NCBI GenBank assembly: GCA_902806105.1
Contig: CADCVI010000070.1
Span: 1 to 13,149, forward strand
Direction of reading: 5' to 3'
Length of the DNA: 13,149 nucleotides
From: an uncultured Rubrobacteraceae bacterium
Lineage (GTDB): Bacteria; Actinomycetota; Rubrobacteria; Rubrobacterales; Rubrobacteraceae
In this document: positions 6,713 to 13,092 of the stretch, one piece after another
How positions within the stretch are numbered: the stretch's first letter is position 1
Layout of the letters: every line of letters starts with the position of its first letter
The notes under the pieces: generated by a model
What the model was told of the DNA's origin: nothing
Databases searched by the model: none
What the model saw: only the letters and a program-made list of their open reading frames with translations
Program-made: the position numbers and the translations under genes

Positions 6713-7897
6713 TTGAGCAACCATGAGGTTATAGTCGTCGGATGCGGGGGGTTGGGTTCGGCGGCTCTCTACTGGCTGTCGCGCGAGCTGGGGGATGGGG
6801 TACTGGGGATCGAGCAGTTCGAGCTGGGGCACGCGCGGGGCGCCTCTCAGGACCACTCCCGGATCATCCGGCTCGCCCAGCACCAATCGCAGTACGCCGC
6901 CCTCGCCCCCCACGCCTACGAAGCTTTTTACGAGATCGAGCGCGAATCCGGCGTCGGGGTCCTCCTCCGGACCGGCGGCCTGGTCATCGAGGATCCGATC
7001 GGGCGGGATCCGGAGAAGGTCGGCACCCGGAACGTGGACGGGTACGTCGCCGCCTTCGAGGAGTACGGCTTCGACTACGAGCTGCTGGACCCCGACGAGC
7101 TGATGTCCCGCTGGCCCCAGTTCCGCCTCTACGGCTCGGAGCGCGCGATCTATCAGTCGGAGTCCGGCCTCGTGGACGCCCGAAAATCCAACGCCGTGCA
7201 CGTCGCCCTGGCCCGCGCCCGCGGCGCGAACATCCTGGAGAACACCTCCGTCCGGGCCGTGCGCCCGAACGGCGAGGGCGTCGAGGTCGTGACGGACGCC
7301 GAGACCTACTATGCGGACCGGGTGGTCGTGGCGAGCGACATGTGGACGAACGAGGTCCTGCGCGGGACGGGAGTACAGATACCGCTGACCATCACCCAGG
7401 AGCAGGTGACGTACTACGCGACGCCGAACCTCAGGGAGTTCGCGCCGGAACGCTTCCCGGTCTTTATGTGGCACGGGAGGGACAACTTCTACGGGTTTCC
7501 CGTCTACGGTGAGGTCGCAACCAAGCTCGGCCAGCACATGGGTGGCCACGAGGTCACCCCGGAGACCAGGACCTTCGAGCCCGACCCGGTTCGCCTGGGG
7601 CGTTACAGGGATTTTCTCGGGAGGCATATCCCGGGGTTCCTCGGGCCGGAGCTGTACACCAGGACGTGCCCGTACACCATACCGCCGGACCAGAACTTCG
7701 TCCTGGACACGCTGCCGGAGCACCCGCAGATCTCGGTGGCTATAGGCGCGGGGCACGCTTTCAAGTTCGCGAGCCTCATAGGCCGGATACTGTCGGAGCT
7801 CGCGCTGGACGGCTCGTCCAGCTACCCCATCGAGCCCTTCGAACTCACGCGACCGGCCATCACCGACCGTACGTTCGCGAAGACCTTTCACGCGTGA
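6713..7897 (+). CDS. Monomeric sarcosine oxidase / N-methyl amino acid oxidase family flavoenzyme (copy 2)
   Basis: 394 residues, full length for the MSOX family, starting with TTG. The FAD-binding Rossmann motif is VVGCGGLGSAAL near the N-terminus, followed by GASQDHSRIIR. Cys319 in TCPYTIPPDQNFVLD aligns with the covalent-flavin cysteine, and Lys271 in TKLGQHM with the oxygen-activating lysine. The ending GAGHAFKFASLIGRILSELA is the family's C-terminal FAD contact. The predicted reaction is oxidative N-demethylation or oxidation of a secondary or tertiary amino acid, with H2O2 release in the cytoplasm. It is clearly diverged from copy 1 (374-1708), so the substrate may differ; dimethylglycine, sarcosine or an N-methyl proline-type compound fit the context. 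The stop overlaps the next ATG by 1 nt (TGATG), coupling it to the M24-fold gene. It lacks the odd C-terminal extension of copy 1. Confidence 0.9.
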   Translation: MSNHEVIVVGCGGLGSAALYWLSRELGDGVLGIEQFELGHARGASQDHSRIIRLAQHQSQYAALAPHAYEAFYEIERESGVGVLLRTGGLVIEDPIGRDPEKVGTRNVDGYVAAFEEYGFDYELLDPDELMSRWPQFRLYGSERAIYQSESGLVDARKSNAVHVALARARGANILENTSVRAVRPNGEGVEVVTDAETYYADRVVVASDMWTNEVLRGTGVQIPLTITQEQVTYYATPNLREFAPERFPVFMWHGRDNFYGFPVYGEVATKLGQHMGGHEVTPETRTFEPDPVRLGRYRDFLGRHIPGFLGPELYTRTCPYTIPPDQNFVLDTLPEHPQISVAIGAGHAFKFASLIGRILSELALDGSSSYPIEPFELTRPAITDRTFAKTFHA

Positions 7898-9201
7898 TGA
7901 CGGGCTCTTCGACGTCGTCCTCGCCGGAAGCTGGCCCGAGGGCGGCTCCCATTCAACCCGGGACCGGTAGGGGAGAGGCGGCGGTTCCGAAGGACCGCCG
8001 CACCCTCGGGCAGACGAACACTTTGTTGGAGCGCGGCGTAGACCTCGAACGGCTCCGCGGGGATCGGCTTCGCAAGGTCCAGAGGGAGATGCGGTCCCGC
8101 GACGTCGGAGCCCTTCTCCTGACGGACCCCATAAACATCCGCTACGTGACCGGTGTGAGCGTGATGCCGTTGTGGTCGGCCACGAACCTCGCACACTACG
8201 TTCTGGTGCCCGCCGGGGGAAGCCCGGTAGTCTTCGAGTTCGCCCGGGCGAAGTTCCGCGCCGAGGAGTTCTTCTCGGACGTGAGGAACGCCCACTACTG
8301 GCAGGCACGCTTCGCCGAAGGGATGGCCGCGGAGCGTTCGGGGGAATGGGCCGCGGAGATCAAAGACGTACTCAAGCAATGGGGCGTGAGCGAGGCGAGG
8401 CTCGGCGTGGATTGCCTGGACTACCACGGTTTCTCGGCGCTCCAGGGCCAGGGGCTCCGTCTCACGGACGCCGACGACCCGGTGGAAGCGGCACGCGTCA
8501 TCAAGACCCGGGATGAGATCGAACTGCTCAAACAGTCCGCGGCGGTCTGCGAGGCTGCGCTCTACGACCTCGAAGAGGCGATCCGTCCCGGCGTGAGCGA
8601 GCACGAGCTCCTGGGCGTCTTCTACCACAAGATGCTCTCCCTCGGAGGCGAGCACTGCTTCTCGCGCCTCCTCAGCACGGGACACAAGACCAACCCCTGG
8701 TTCCACGAGGCGGGCAGCAAGCTCGTGCGCCCCGGCGACCTCGTGGCCTTCGACACCGACATGACCGGCCCGGAGGGGTACGTGTGCGACATCTCGCGCA
8801 CGTTCCTCTGCGGGGAGAAGCCGACGGGCGCGCAGAAGGAGGCGTACGGGGTGGCGCACGAGTTTATCCAGGAGCTGGCCGAGCGGCTGCGGCCCGGCTT
8901 GAGATACGCCGAGTTGGCCGAGAACCTTCCCGGGTATCCGGCCTCTTACAGGGAGCAGCGTTACTCGTTTGTCCTACACGGCGTGGGCACGGACGACGAA
9001 CCGCCGTTTTTACCGTTCCCCGACGAGCCGGGGGCCGAGAAGCTCGACGGAGAGTTCAGGGAGAATATGGTGGTGAGCGTGGAGTTCTACGCGGGCAAGG
9101 TCGGCGAGCAGGACGGGGTAAAGCTGGAAGACGAGGTGCTGATCACAGCCGACGGACCGATAATGCTCTCGCTCTACCCTTACGAAGATAAGCTGCTCTG
9201 A
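7897..9201 (+). CDS. M24-fold metalloenzyme, DMSP lyase DddP-like (pita-bread fold)
   Basis: 434 residues: an N-terminal creatinase-like domain (about 50-200, with LLLTDPINIRYVTG) and a C-terminal pita-bread catalytic domain (about 205-434). The metal ligands are D286, D288, D298, H361, E396 and E411. From memory, DddP uses D295, D297, D307, H371, E406 and E421, so all six line up at an offset of 9-10. The first motif is FDTDMTGPEGYVCDISRTF: D-x-D replaces the D-x-G of ordinary Xaa-Pro peptidases and spacing to the third Asp is one longer. Y356 and D367 sit where DddP has Tyr366 and catalytic Asp377 (HGVGTDDE). TNPWF before the first Asp and the KLEDEVLIT strand also resemble DddP. DddP cleaves dimethylsulfoniopropionate to DMS and acrylate. 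A related onium-compound or peptide substrate is possible; creatinase lacks these metal ligands. The M24 fold is certain; lyase function is inference. Confidence 0.85.
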   Translation: MTGSSTSSSPEAGPRAAPIQPGTGRGEAAVPKDRRTLGQTNTLLERGVDLERLRGDRLRKVQREMRSRDVGALLLTDPINIRYVTGVSVMPLWSATNLAHYVLVPAGGSPVVFEFARAKFRAEEFFSDVRNAHYWQARFAEGMAAERSGEWAAEIKDVLKQWGVSEARLGVDCLDYHGFSALQGQGLRLTDADDPVEAARVIKTRDEIELLKQSAAVCEAALYDLEEAIRPGVSEHELLGVFYHKMLSLGGEHCFSRLLSTGHKTNPWFHEAGSKLVRPGDLVAFDTDMTGPEGYVCDISRTFLCGEKPTGAQKEAYGVAHEFIQELAERLRPGLRYAELAENLPGYPASYREQRYSFVLHGVGTDDEPPFLPFPDEPGAEKLDGEFRENMVVSVEFYAGKVGEQDGVKLEDEVLITADGPIMLSLYPYEDKLL

Positions 9202-9242
9202 TGGAATGGAGGTCTTGATCTCAAGATGTTCGAGAAGTTTCA

Positions 9243-9250
9243 GGGAGGAG
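9243..9250 (+). promoter_or_regulatory. Ribosome binding site setting the Rieske gene start
   Basis: gggaggag ends 5 nt before ATG 9256, which is preferred over the in-frame ATG at 9226. The earlier ATG has only a GGAGGT at 9208-9213, spaced 12 nt away. Confidence 0.55.
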
Positions 9251-9255
9251 AAGGC

Positions 9256-10569
9256 ATGACTATCGACCGGACGGACCCTTACACGCGACTCAGCCCCAGG
9301 CCCATCCCAACCGAGGCCTACACCCGCGAAGAGACCTACAGGCATACGCGCGTGCCGGTGGACCTGGCGGTGACCCTCATCCCCGACGCCTACAGCTCTA
9401 GGGATTTCTTCGAGATCGAGCGTGAGAAGGTGTTCGCGTCGAGCTGGGTCGTCGTGGGTTTCACCTCTCAGGTCCGGAATACCGGGCAGGTGATCGTTGC
9501 CGAGGTTGCCGGACGTTCGATCATCGTCACTCGGGACAAGCAGGGAGAGCTCAGGGCCTTCCACAACGTTTGTCGCCATCGGGCCGCCAAGCTGCTCGAC
9601 GACGACACCCGCGCGGTGCGTAACAACAGGATACGGTGCCCCTACCACAGTTGGACCTACGACCTCGAGGGCAAGTGCCTGGGCACGCCGCTCTTCGAGG
9701 GCTCGGACATTCCCCAGGAGGCCCGGGCCGCCTTCGACATGAGCGAGGTCAGGGGCTTCGACAAGGCCGACTACGGCCTCTTGCCCGTCAGGGCGGAGAG
9801 CTGGGGCTTCCTGGTCTTCGTCAACCTCGACCCGGACGCCGCGCCGCTCACCGAGCAGCTCGGCGACCTGCCCGAGCGCTTCTCGGACTACCGGCTGGAC
9901 GAATGGCGGGTGGTCCGGGAGAAGAACTACGAGGTCGCGGCAAACTACAAGCTCGTCGGCGAGAACTTCCTGGAGTACTACCACCTGCCGTGGGTTCATC
10001 CGGAGCTGGTTCAGGTCTCACGAATAGAAGACCACTACCGCTGGCAGGGACCGGGATTGTACTCGGGGTTCTGCACCACCCCGATCTCCCAGAACACCGA
10101 GGGCGGAGGCTGGCAGGGGCTGCCGCCGGTGAGCACGCTGCGGGGAGAAGATGCCGAGAGCGGCCGTTTCGTACTGCTCTTCCCGAACATCGCCATCAGC
10201 GTCCTGCCGAACCACGCCTTCATTATCGTCGCGAACCCCCTGGGCCCGGACCGCACCGTCGAGGAGACGGTCATGCTCTGCCACCCGGAGTCTCTAGAAA
10301 ACCCCGATGCGGAGGGAGAGCTTGACCAGTTGATGCGCTTCTGGGACCTGGTCAACGTGCAAGACATCGAGATCGTCGAGCGGGTGCAGGAAGGCATCTC
10401 CAACCCGGCCTACCGCGGCGGCCGCATGTGTTACCAGTTCGAAGAGACGTTGCACCGCTACCAGAACATCGTCATAGACAAGATGGTCGGCATAGACCGG
10501 GTACCCCCGGGTGACGGGGAGGAGTCCGTGCGGATGTTCCGCTACAACGGGAGCTCCGAGGAGACCTGA
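9256..10569 (+). CDS. Rieske non-haem iron oxygenase, quaternary-ammonium (GbcA/CMO/CntA-like) type
   Basis: 437 residues, alpha-subunit architecture. The N-terminal Rieske [2Fe-2S] domain has ligands C106, H108, C128 and H131 (CRH, 19 residues, CPYH). The C-terminal catalytic domain has ENFLEYYHLPWVH, giving iron ligands H243 and H248, with D370 (NVQDIEIVE) as the likely third. The residue three before the first His, normally the bridging Asp in ring-hydroxylating dioxygenases, is Glu (E240), as recalled for carnitine monooxygenase CntA and related enzymes. The family uses O2 and reductase-delivered electrons to hydroxylate C-H bonds next to N+. Candidate reactions are glycine betaine to dimethylglycine plus formaldehyde, choline to betaine aldehyde, carnitine to trimethylamine plus malic semialdehyde, or proline-betaine demethylation. 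BCCT, flavin oxidase and aldehyde dehydrogenase neighbours support this class but do not pick one. No beta subunit or reductase is encoded nearby. Confidence 0.9.
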   Translation: MTIDRTDPYTRLSPRPIPTEAYTREETYRHTRVPVDLAVTLIPDAYSSRDFFEIEREKVFASSWVVVGFTSQVRNTGQVIVAEVAGRSIIVTRDKQGELRAFHNVCRHRAAKLLDDDTRAVRNNRIRCPYHSWTYDLEGKCLGTPLFEGSDIPQEARAAFDMSEVRGFDKADYGLLPVRAESWGFLVFVNLDPDAAPLTEQLGDLPERFSDYRLDEWRVVREKNYEVAANYKLVGENFLEYYHLPWVHPELVQVSRIEDHYRWQGPGLYSGFCTTPISQNTEGGGWQGLPPVSTLRGEDAESGRFVLLFPNIAISVLPNHAFIIVANPLGPDRTVEETVMLCHPESLENPDAEGELDQLMRFWDLVNVQDIEIVERVQEGISNPAYRGGRMCYQFEETLHRYQNIVIDKMVGIDRVPPGDGEESVRMFRYNGSSEET

Positions 10570-10611
10570 GCCGGTGTGCTCCCGGGGGAGACGTGAGGGG
10601 GGGTAGGTGGC

Positions 10612-10713
10612 CGATTTCGTCACGACGACCCGGGATAGCTCCGTGTTGGGCATGGAGCGGATTACTCGCCGCCCGGGACGATCTCTTCGCTGAGCCGTGC
10701 AAACCGAAATCGG
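10612..10713. repeat. Pair of inverted ccgatttcg / cgaaatcgg elements flanking the Rieske-ALDH gap
   Basis: ccgatttcg (10612-10620) recurs in inverse orientation as cgaaatcgg (10705-10713). The right copy extends to CCGA-AA-TCGG, itself a dyad, and overlaps the ribosome site of the next gene. The two copies, about 90 bp apart, could be paired operator sites or arms of a long hairpin in the 153-bp gap. No experimental family match is known to me. Confidence 0.3.
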
Positions 10714-10717
10714 GAGG
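10712..10717 (+). promoter_or_regulatory. Ribosome binding site for the GTG start of the aldehyde dehydrogenase
   Basis: gggagg ends 5 nt before GTG 10723. It supports the GTG as start and overlaps the right copy of the inverted element by two bases. Confidence 0.6.
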
Positions 10718-10722
10718 GCACC

Positions 10723-12183
10723 GTGATATCTAAACTTCGTGACAAACTCTTCATCGGCGGCGGGTGGACGCCCGGCCGGAGCGGACGGACGTTCGAGGTC
10801 GTGAACCCCTCGACCGAGGAGGTTCTCGCCACCGTTGCGCGGGGTACGCCGGAAGACGTCGACGACGCCGTGAGGGCGGCGGAGATGGCGTTCGGCCTCT
10901 GGCGGCGCGTGATGCCGGAGAGCCGTGCACGGTTGCTCTACGGGGTGGCGAGATCTCTGGAGGCGCGACTGGAGGAGTTCGCAATGCTGGAGACGCTGGA
11001 TACGGGCAAGCCGCTCGGGCACGCTCGGGGCGAGATCTCCAGCTGTGTCCGCTACTTCGACTACTACGCTGGCGTCGCGGATAAGATCCACGGCGAGACG
11101 GTCCCGCTGGGCCCCGACTACCTGAACTACACGGTCCGCGAGCCCATAGGGGTTACCGCCCACATCGTTCCGTGGAACGCGCCCTTGAATATGGTCTGCC
11201 GGAGCCTGGCCCCGGCGCTCGCGGCGGGCAACACCGCCGTGATCAAACCGGCCGAGCAAACACCCCTCACGGCTCTCCTGTTCGCCGAGGTGTTCGACGC
11301 CCTCGACTTCCCCGCGGGCGCATACAACGTCGTTACCGGGTTCGGTGCTGAGGCCGGCAAGGCTCTGAGCGAGCACCCGAGTATAGGCTCGATCACGTTC
11401 ACCGGGTCCGTCGAGACCGGGCGGGCGATTATCCGGGCGTCCGCGGAGCACGTAAAGCCCGTAGTCCTCGAGCTCGGCGGCAAGTCCCCCCAGATCGTCT
11501 TCGCCGACAGCGACCTGGACCGCGCCGCGGGCGAGGTCGTAAAGGGCATCTACTCCAACACCGGCCAGTACTGCGACGCGGGCTCCCGATTGTTGGTGGA
11601 GGAGAGCATCAGGGAACCCCTGGTCCATAAGGTTGTCCGGCATGCCCGGGAGATAACGCTCGGTCAGGGCATCGAAAACCCCGATATGGGCCCGCTCGTC
11701 TCCGCCGAACATTTAGACCGCGTCATGGGCTACGTGGAAGCGGGCCAGAACGAGGGTGCGAACCTGATCATGGGCGGCCGCGCGAGCGAGTTCGAGAAAG
11801 GGTACTTCGTCTCGCCCACCGTATTCGACGGCGTTAGAAGCGAGATGAGCATCGCCCGCGAGGAGATATTCGGTCCTGTACTGTCGGTCTTGCCGTTCTC
11901 GGGCGAAGAGGAGGCGGCCGGCATCGCCAACGACTCGAACTACGGCCTGGCGGCGGGGATCTTTACCTCGGACATCGACCGCGCTATGAGGTTCGCGCGA
12001 GACATCCAGGCGGGCTACGTCATGGTCAACGAGTACTTCACTGGTGGTCCGGGGTCTCCGTTCGGCGGCTACAAGCAGAGCGGTATCGGGCGGGAGAGGG
12101 GACTCATGGCGCTTCAAAACTATACGCAGGTCAAGAACGTCGTAATCAGGGTCGGGCGGAGCTCCCCAGGCGCGGACGCGTAG
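10723..12183 (+). CDS. NAD(P)+-dependent aldehyde dehydrogenase, betaine-aldehyde-dehydrogenase-like
   Basis: 486 residues, standard for the ALDH superfamily, from a GTG start. The N-terminal coenzyme domain carries N152 in PWNAPLN and K175 in VIKPAEQTP; the general base is E250 in LELGGKSP and the nucleophile is C284 in TGQYCDAGSR. EEIFGPVL and the ending SPFGGYKQSGIGRERG are typical superfamily motifs. The reaction is oxidation of an aldehyde to the acid with NAD(P)+, in the cytoplasm. Directly after the Rieske oxygenase on the same strand, likely substrates are betaine aldehyde (if that enzyme acts on choline), malic semialdehyde (if on carnitine) or formaldehyde-level products. The 153-bp gap is the widest in the catabolic part of the cluster and has a dyad over the ribosome site, so expression may be partly separate. 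The family is certain; substrate is open. Confidence 0.93.
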   Translation: MISKLRDKLFIGGGWTPGRSGRTFEVVNPSTEEVLATVARGTPEDVDDAVRAAEMAFGLWRRVMPESRARLLYGVARSLEARLEEFAMLETLDTGKPLGHARGEISSCVRYFDYYAGVADKIHGETVPLGPDYLNYTVREPIGVTAHIVPWNAPLNMVCRSLAPALAAGNTAVIKPAEQTPLTALLFAEVFDALDFPAGAYNVVTGFGAEAGKALSEHPSIGSITFTGSVETGRAIIRASAEHVKPVVLELGGKSPQIVFADSDLDRAAGEVVKGIYSNTGQYCDAGSRLLVEESIREPLVHKVVRHAREITLGQGIENPDMGPLVSAEHLDRVMGYVEAGQNEGANLIMGGRASEFEKGYFVSPTVFDGVRSEMSIAREEIFGPVLSVLPFSGEEEAAGIANDSNYGLAAGIFTSDIDRAMRFARDIQAGYVMVNEYFTGGPGSPFGGYKQSGIGRERGLMALQNYTQVKNVVIRVGRSSPGADA

Positions 12184-12199
12184 CATCATTGAGGAACGG

Positions 12200-12213
12200 C
12201 GGACCCCGGTCCG
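12200..12213. terminator. Small GC hairpin after the aldehyde dehydrogenase
   Basis: cggacc-cc-ggtccg is a perfect dyad 17 bp after the ALDH stop. It could form a 5-bp stem with a 4-nt loop. There is no T-run, so it is only a weak end-of-operon signal. Confidence 0.25.
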
Positions 12214-12275
12214 AACTAGCACCTCGGGAAGATCCGCCGGCACCTCGAAACACCCATAACGAGCGACCGTACCCC

Positions 12276-12463
12276 GTGGACGATGGGCCGCTGAACTCCA
12301 TGTTGGGCCGCTACGCTGCGGCGTTGGAGATCCCGGGTCTGGACGCGGGCATGGTCCGATACCTGAGTACGCCCCAGCGGCAGTGCTTGTCTCGATCCCG
12401 ATATGCCTCGACGACGGAACGCTGGAGGTCTCCACGGGCCTAACGTGCCGACATTCGAAGGTC
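12276..12463 (+). pseudogene. N-terminal remnant of a glutamate dehydrogenase (Glu/Leu/Phe/Val dehydrogenase family), frameshifted
   Basis: Frame 3 from GTG 12276 reads DDGPLNSMLGRYAAA, then GLDAGMVRYLSTPQRQ. The homology continues in frame 2 from 12383 as VLVSIPICLDDGTLEVSTG and ends at RHSKV (12463). Glutamate dehydrogenases have this order: PxxxM, GLDxGM, xxPxR, VxIPVxxDDGxxEVFTG, then the QHxxARGPAKGG catalytic loop. The switch of frame at about 12383 fits loss of one base between cag and gtg. Nothing of the loop, catalytic Lys or nucleotide domain follows; roughly 60 of about 420 residues survive. The fragment is certainly inactive if the frames are right. A sequencing error could explain the frameshift but not the missing remainder. 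The identification rests on motif order read by eye. Confidence 0.6.
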
Positions 12464-12475
12464 GCTTTCGACCTC

Positions 12476-12888
12476 CGTCAGAACACAAGGCGCTTGCTCA
12501 CCTCGGGCGGCGTCGCCTTCTCCCTGGTGGCGGTACGGCCGCCCTGGCTCTGGCCTCCCCGGACTCCGACCGCGACGGCCTCAGCAACGCCCGGGAGAAG
12601 ATAACCGAGACCAGCCACCTCTAAACGGACACCGATCGCGACGGGGTGAAGGACCGAAACGATGATCGCCTGGACAACCCGGACGAGCCCAAGCTCCGTC
12701 CGAAGGTGAACGACTCGGACTCCGACGACCGGATCGAGGATGGCGACGAGGACGGCGACCGAGACGGCACAGGCATGGAGGTCGACGTTGGCAACAGCGG
12801 TCCCGGCAACGCCGAAGATGAGGACCGTGACGATGACGTAGAAGGCGAAGACGACCGGACCTTCGAACAGGGCAAGGGCGATGCCTAG
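12476..12888 (+). pseudogene. Broken secreted thrombospondin-type-3-repeat (calcium-binding) protein
   Basis: Frame 2 reads RQNTRRLLTSGGVAFSLVA, a basic then hydrophobic signal-peptide start. The same leader continues in frame 1 from 12532 as GTAALALAS, implying loss of one base at about 12532. Frame 1 then gives two Asp-rich thrombospondin type 3 motifs, DSDRDGLSNAREK (from 12562) and TDTDRDGVKDRNDD (from 12625), separated by an in-frame TAA at 12622-12624. A very acidic tail (DSDSDD, DGDEDGDRDG, EDEDRDDD) runs to TAG 12888. These motifs bind Ca2+ in extracellular proteins. No ATG, GTG or TTG with a ribosome site was found at the expected start. With one frameshift and one nonsense codon the gene should be dead; both being sequencing errors is possible. 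The region after the TAA stays open for 87 codons. Confidence 0.6.
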
Positions 12889-13038
12889 CTACTGGTCGGA
12901 TTCGAGGGACCCTACCACCCATCGATCAGAAGCCGTGTGGCCCCGGTCTGGTGGAAAGGCCAGTGGCGTGGGGGCGGGCCGGAGTGATGTGAGCCCCCCC
13001 GATTGGTTAGGCGTCCGCCTCCATCTGCTCTTGGGCAC

Positions 13039-13070
13039 GAATAAGGGGAGAGAAGCCCCTCCCCTTATTC
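13039..13070. terminator. Perfect 12-bp stem hairpin, likely bidirectional terminator
   Basis: gaataaggggag (13039-13050) and ctccccttattc (13059-13070) are exactly complementary around an 8-nt loop. The hairpin lies 22 bp past the stop of the minus-strand gene and 150 bp past the end of the plus-strand pseudogene, the right place to separate convergent units. No T-run follows on either strand, but the AT ends of the stem supply a short T-rich arm. Confidence 0.65.
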
Positions 13071-13092
13071 CCCTCCCCTCGCAGAAAGGGTC

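Noticed and set aside
6671..8308. 545-codon antisense open frame across the flavin oxidase and M24 genes
   Set aside because: Low-complexity Arg/Pro/Gly/Val composition, no motif, and it spans two real genes on the other strand.
7897..9201. Creatinase (creatine to sarcosine), suggested by the M24 fold beside a sarcosine-oxidase-like gene
   Set aside because: Creatinases have lost the metal ligands; this protein keeps all of them in the D-x-D pattern, so creatinase is unlikely despite the attractive context.
10294..11712. 472-codon antisense open frame under the Rieske and aldehyde dehydrogenase genes
   Set aside because: No recognisable domain and it crosses the junction of two well-supported plus-strand genes.
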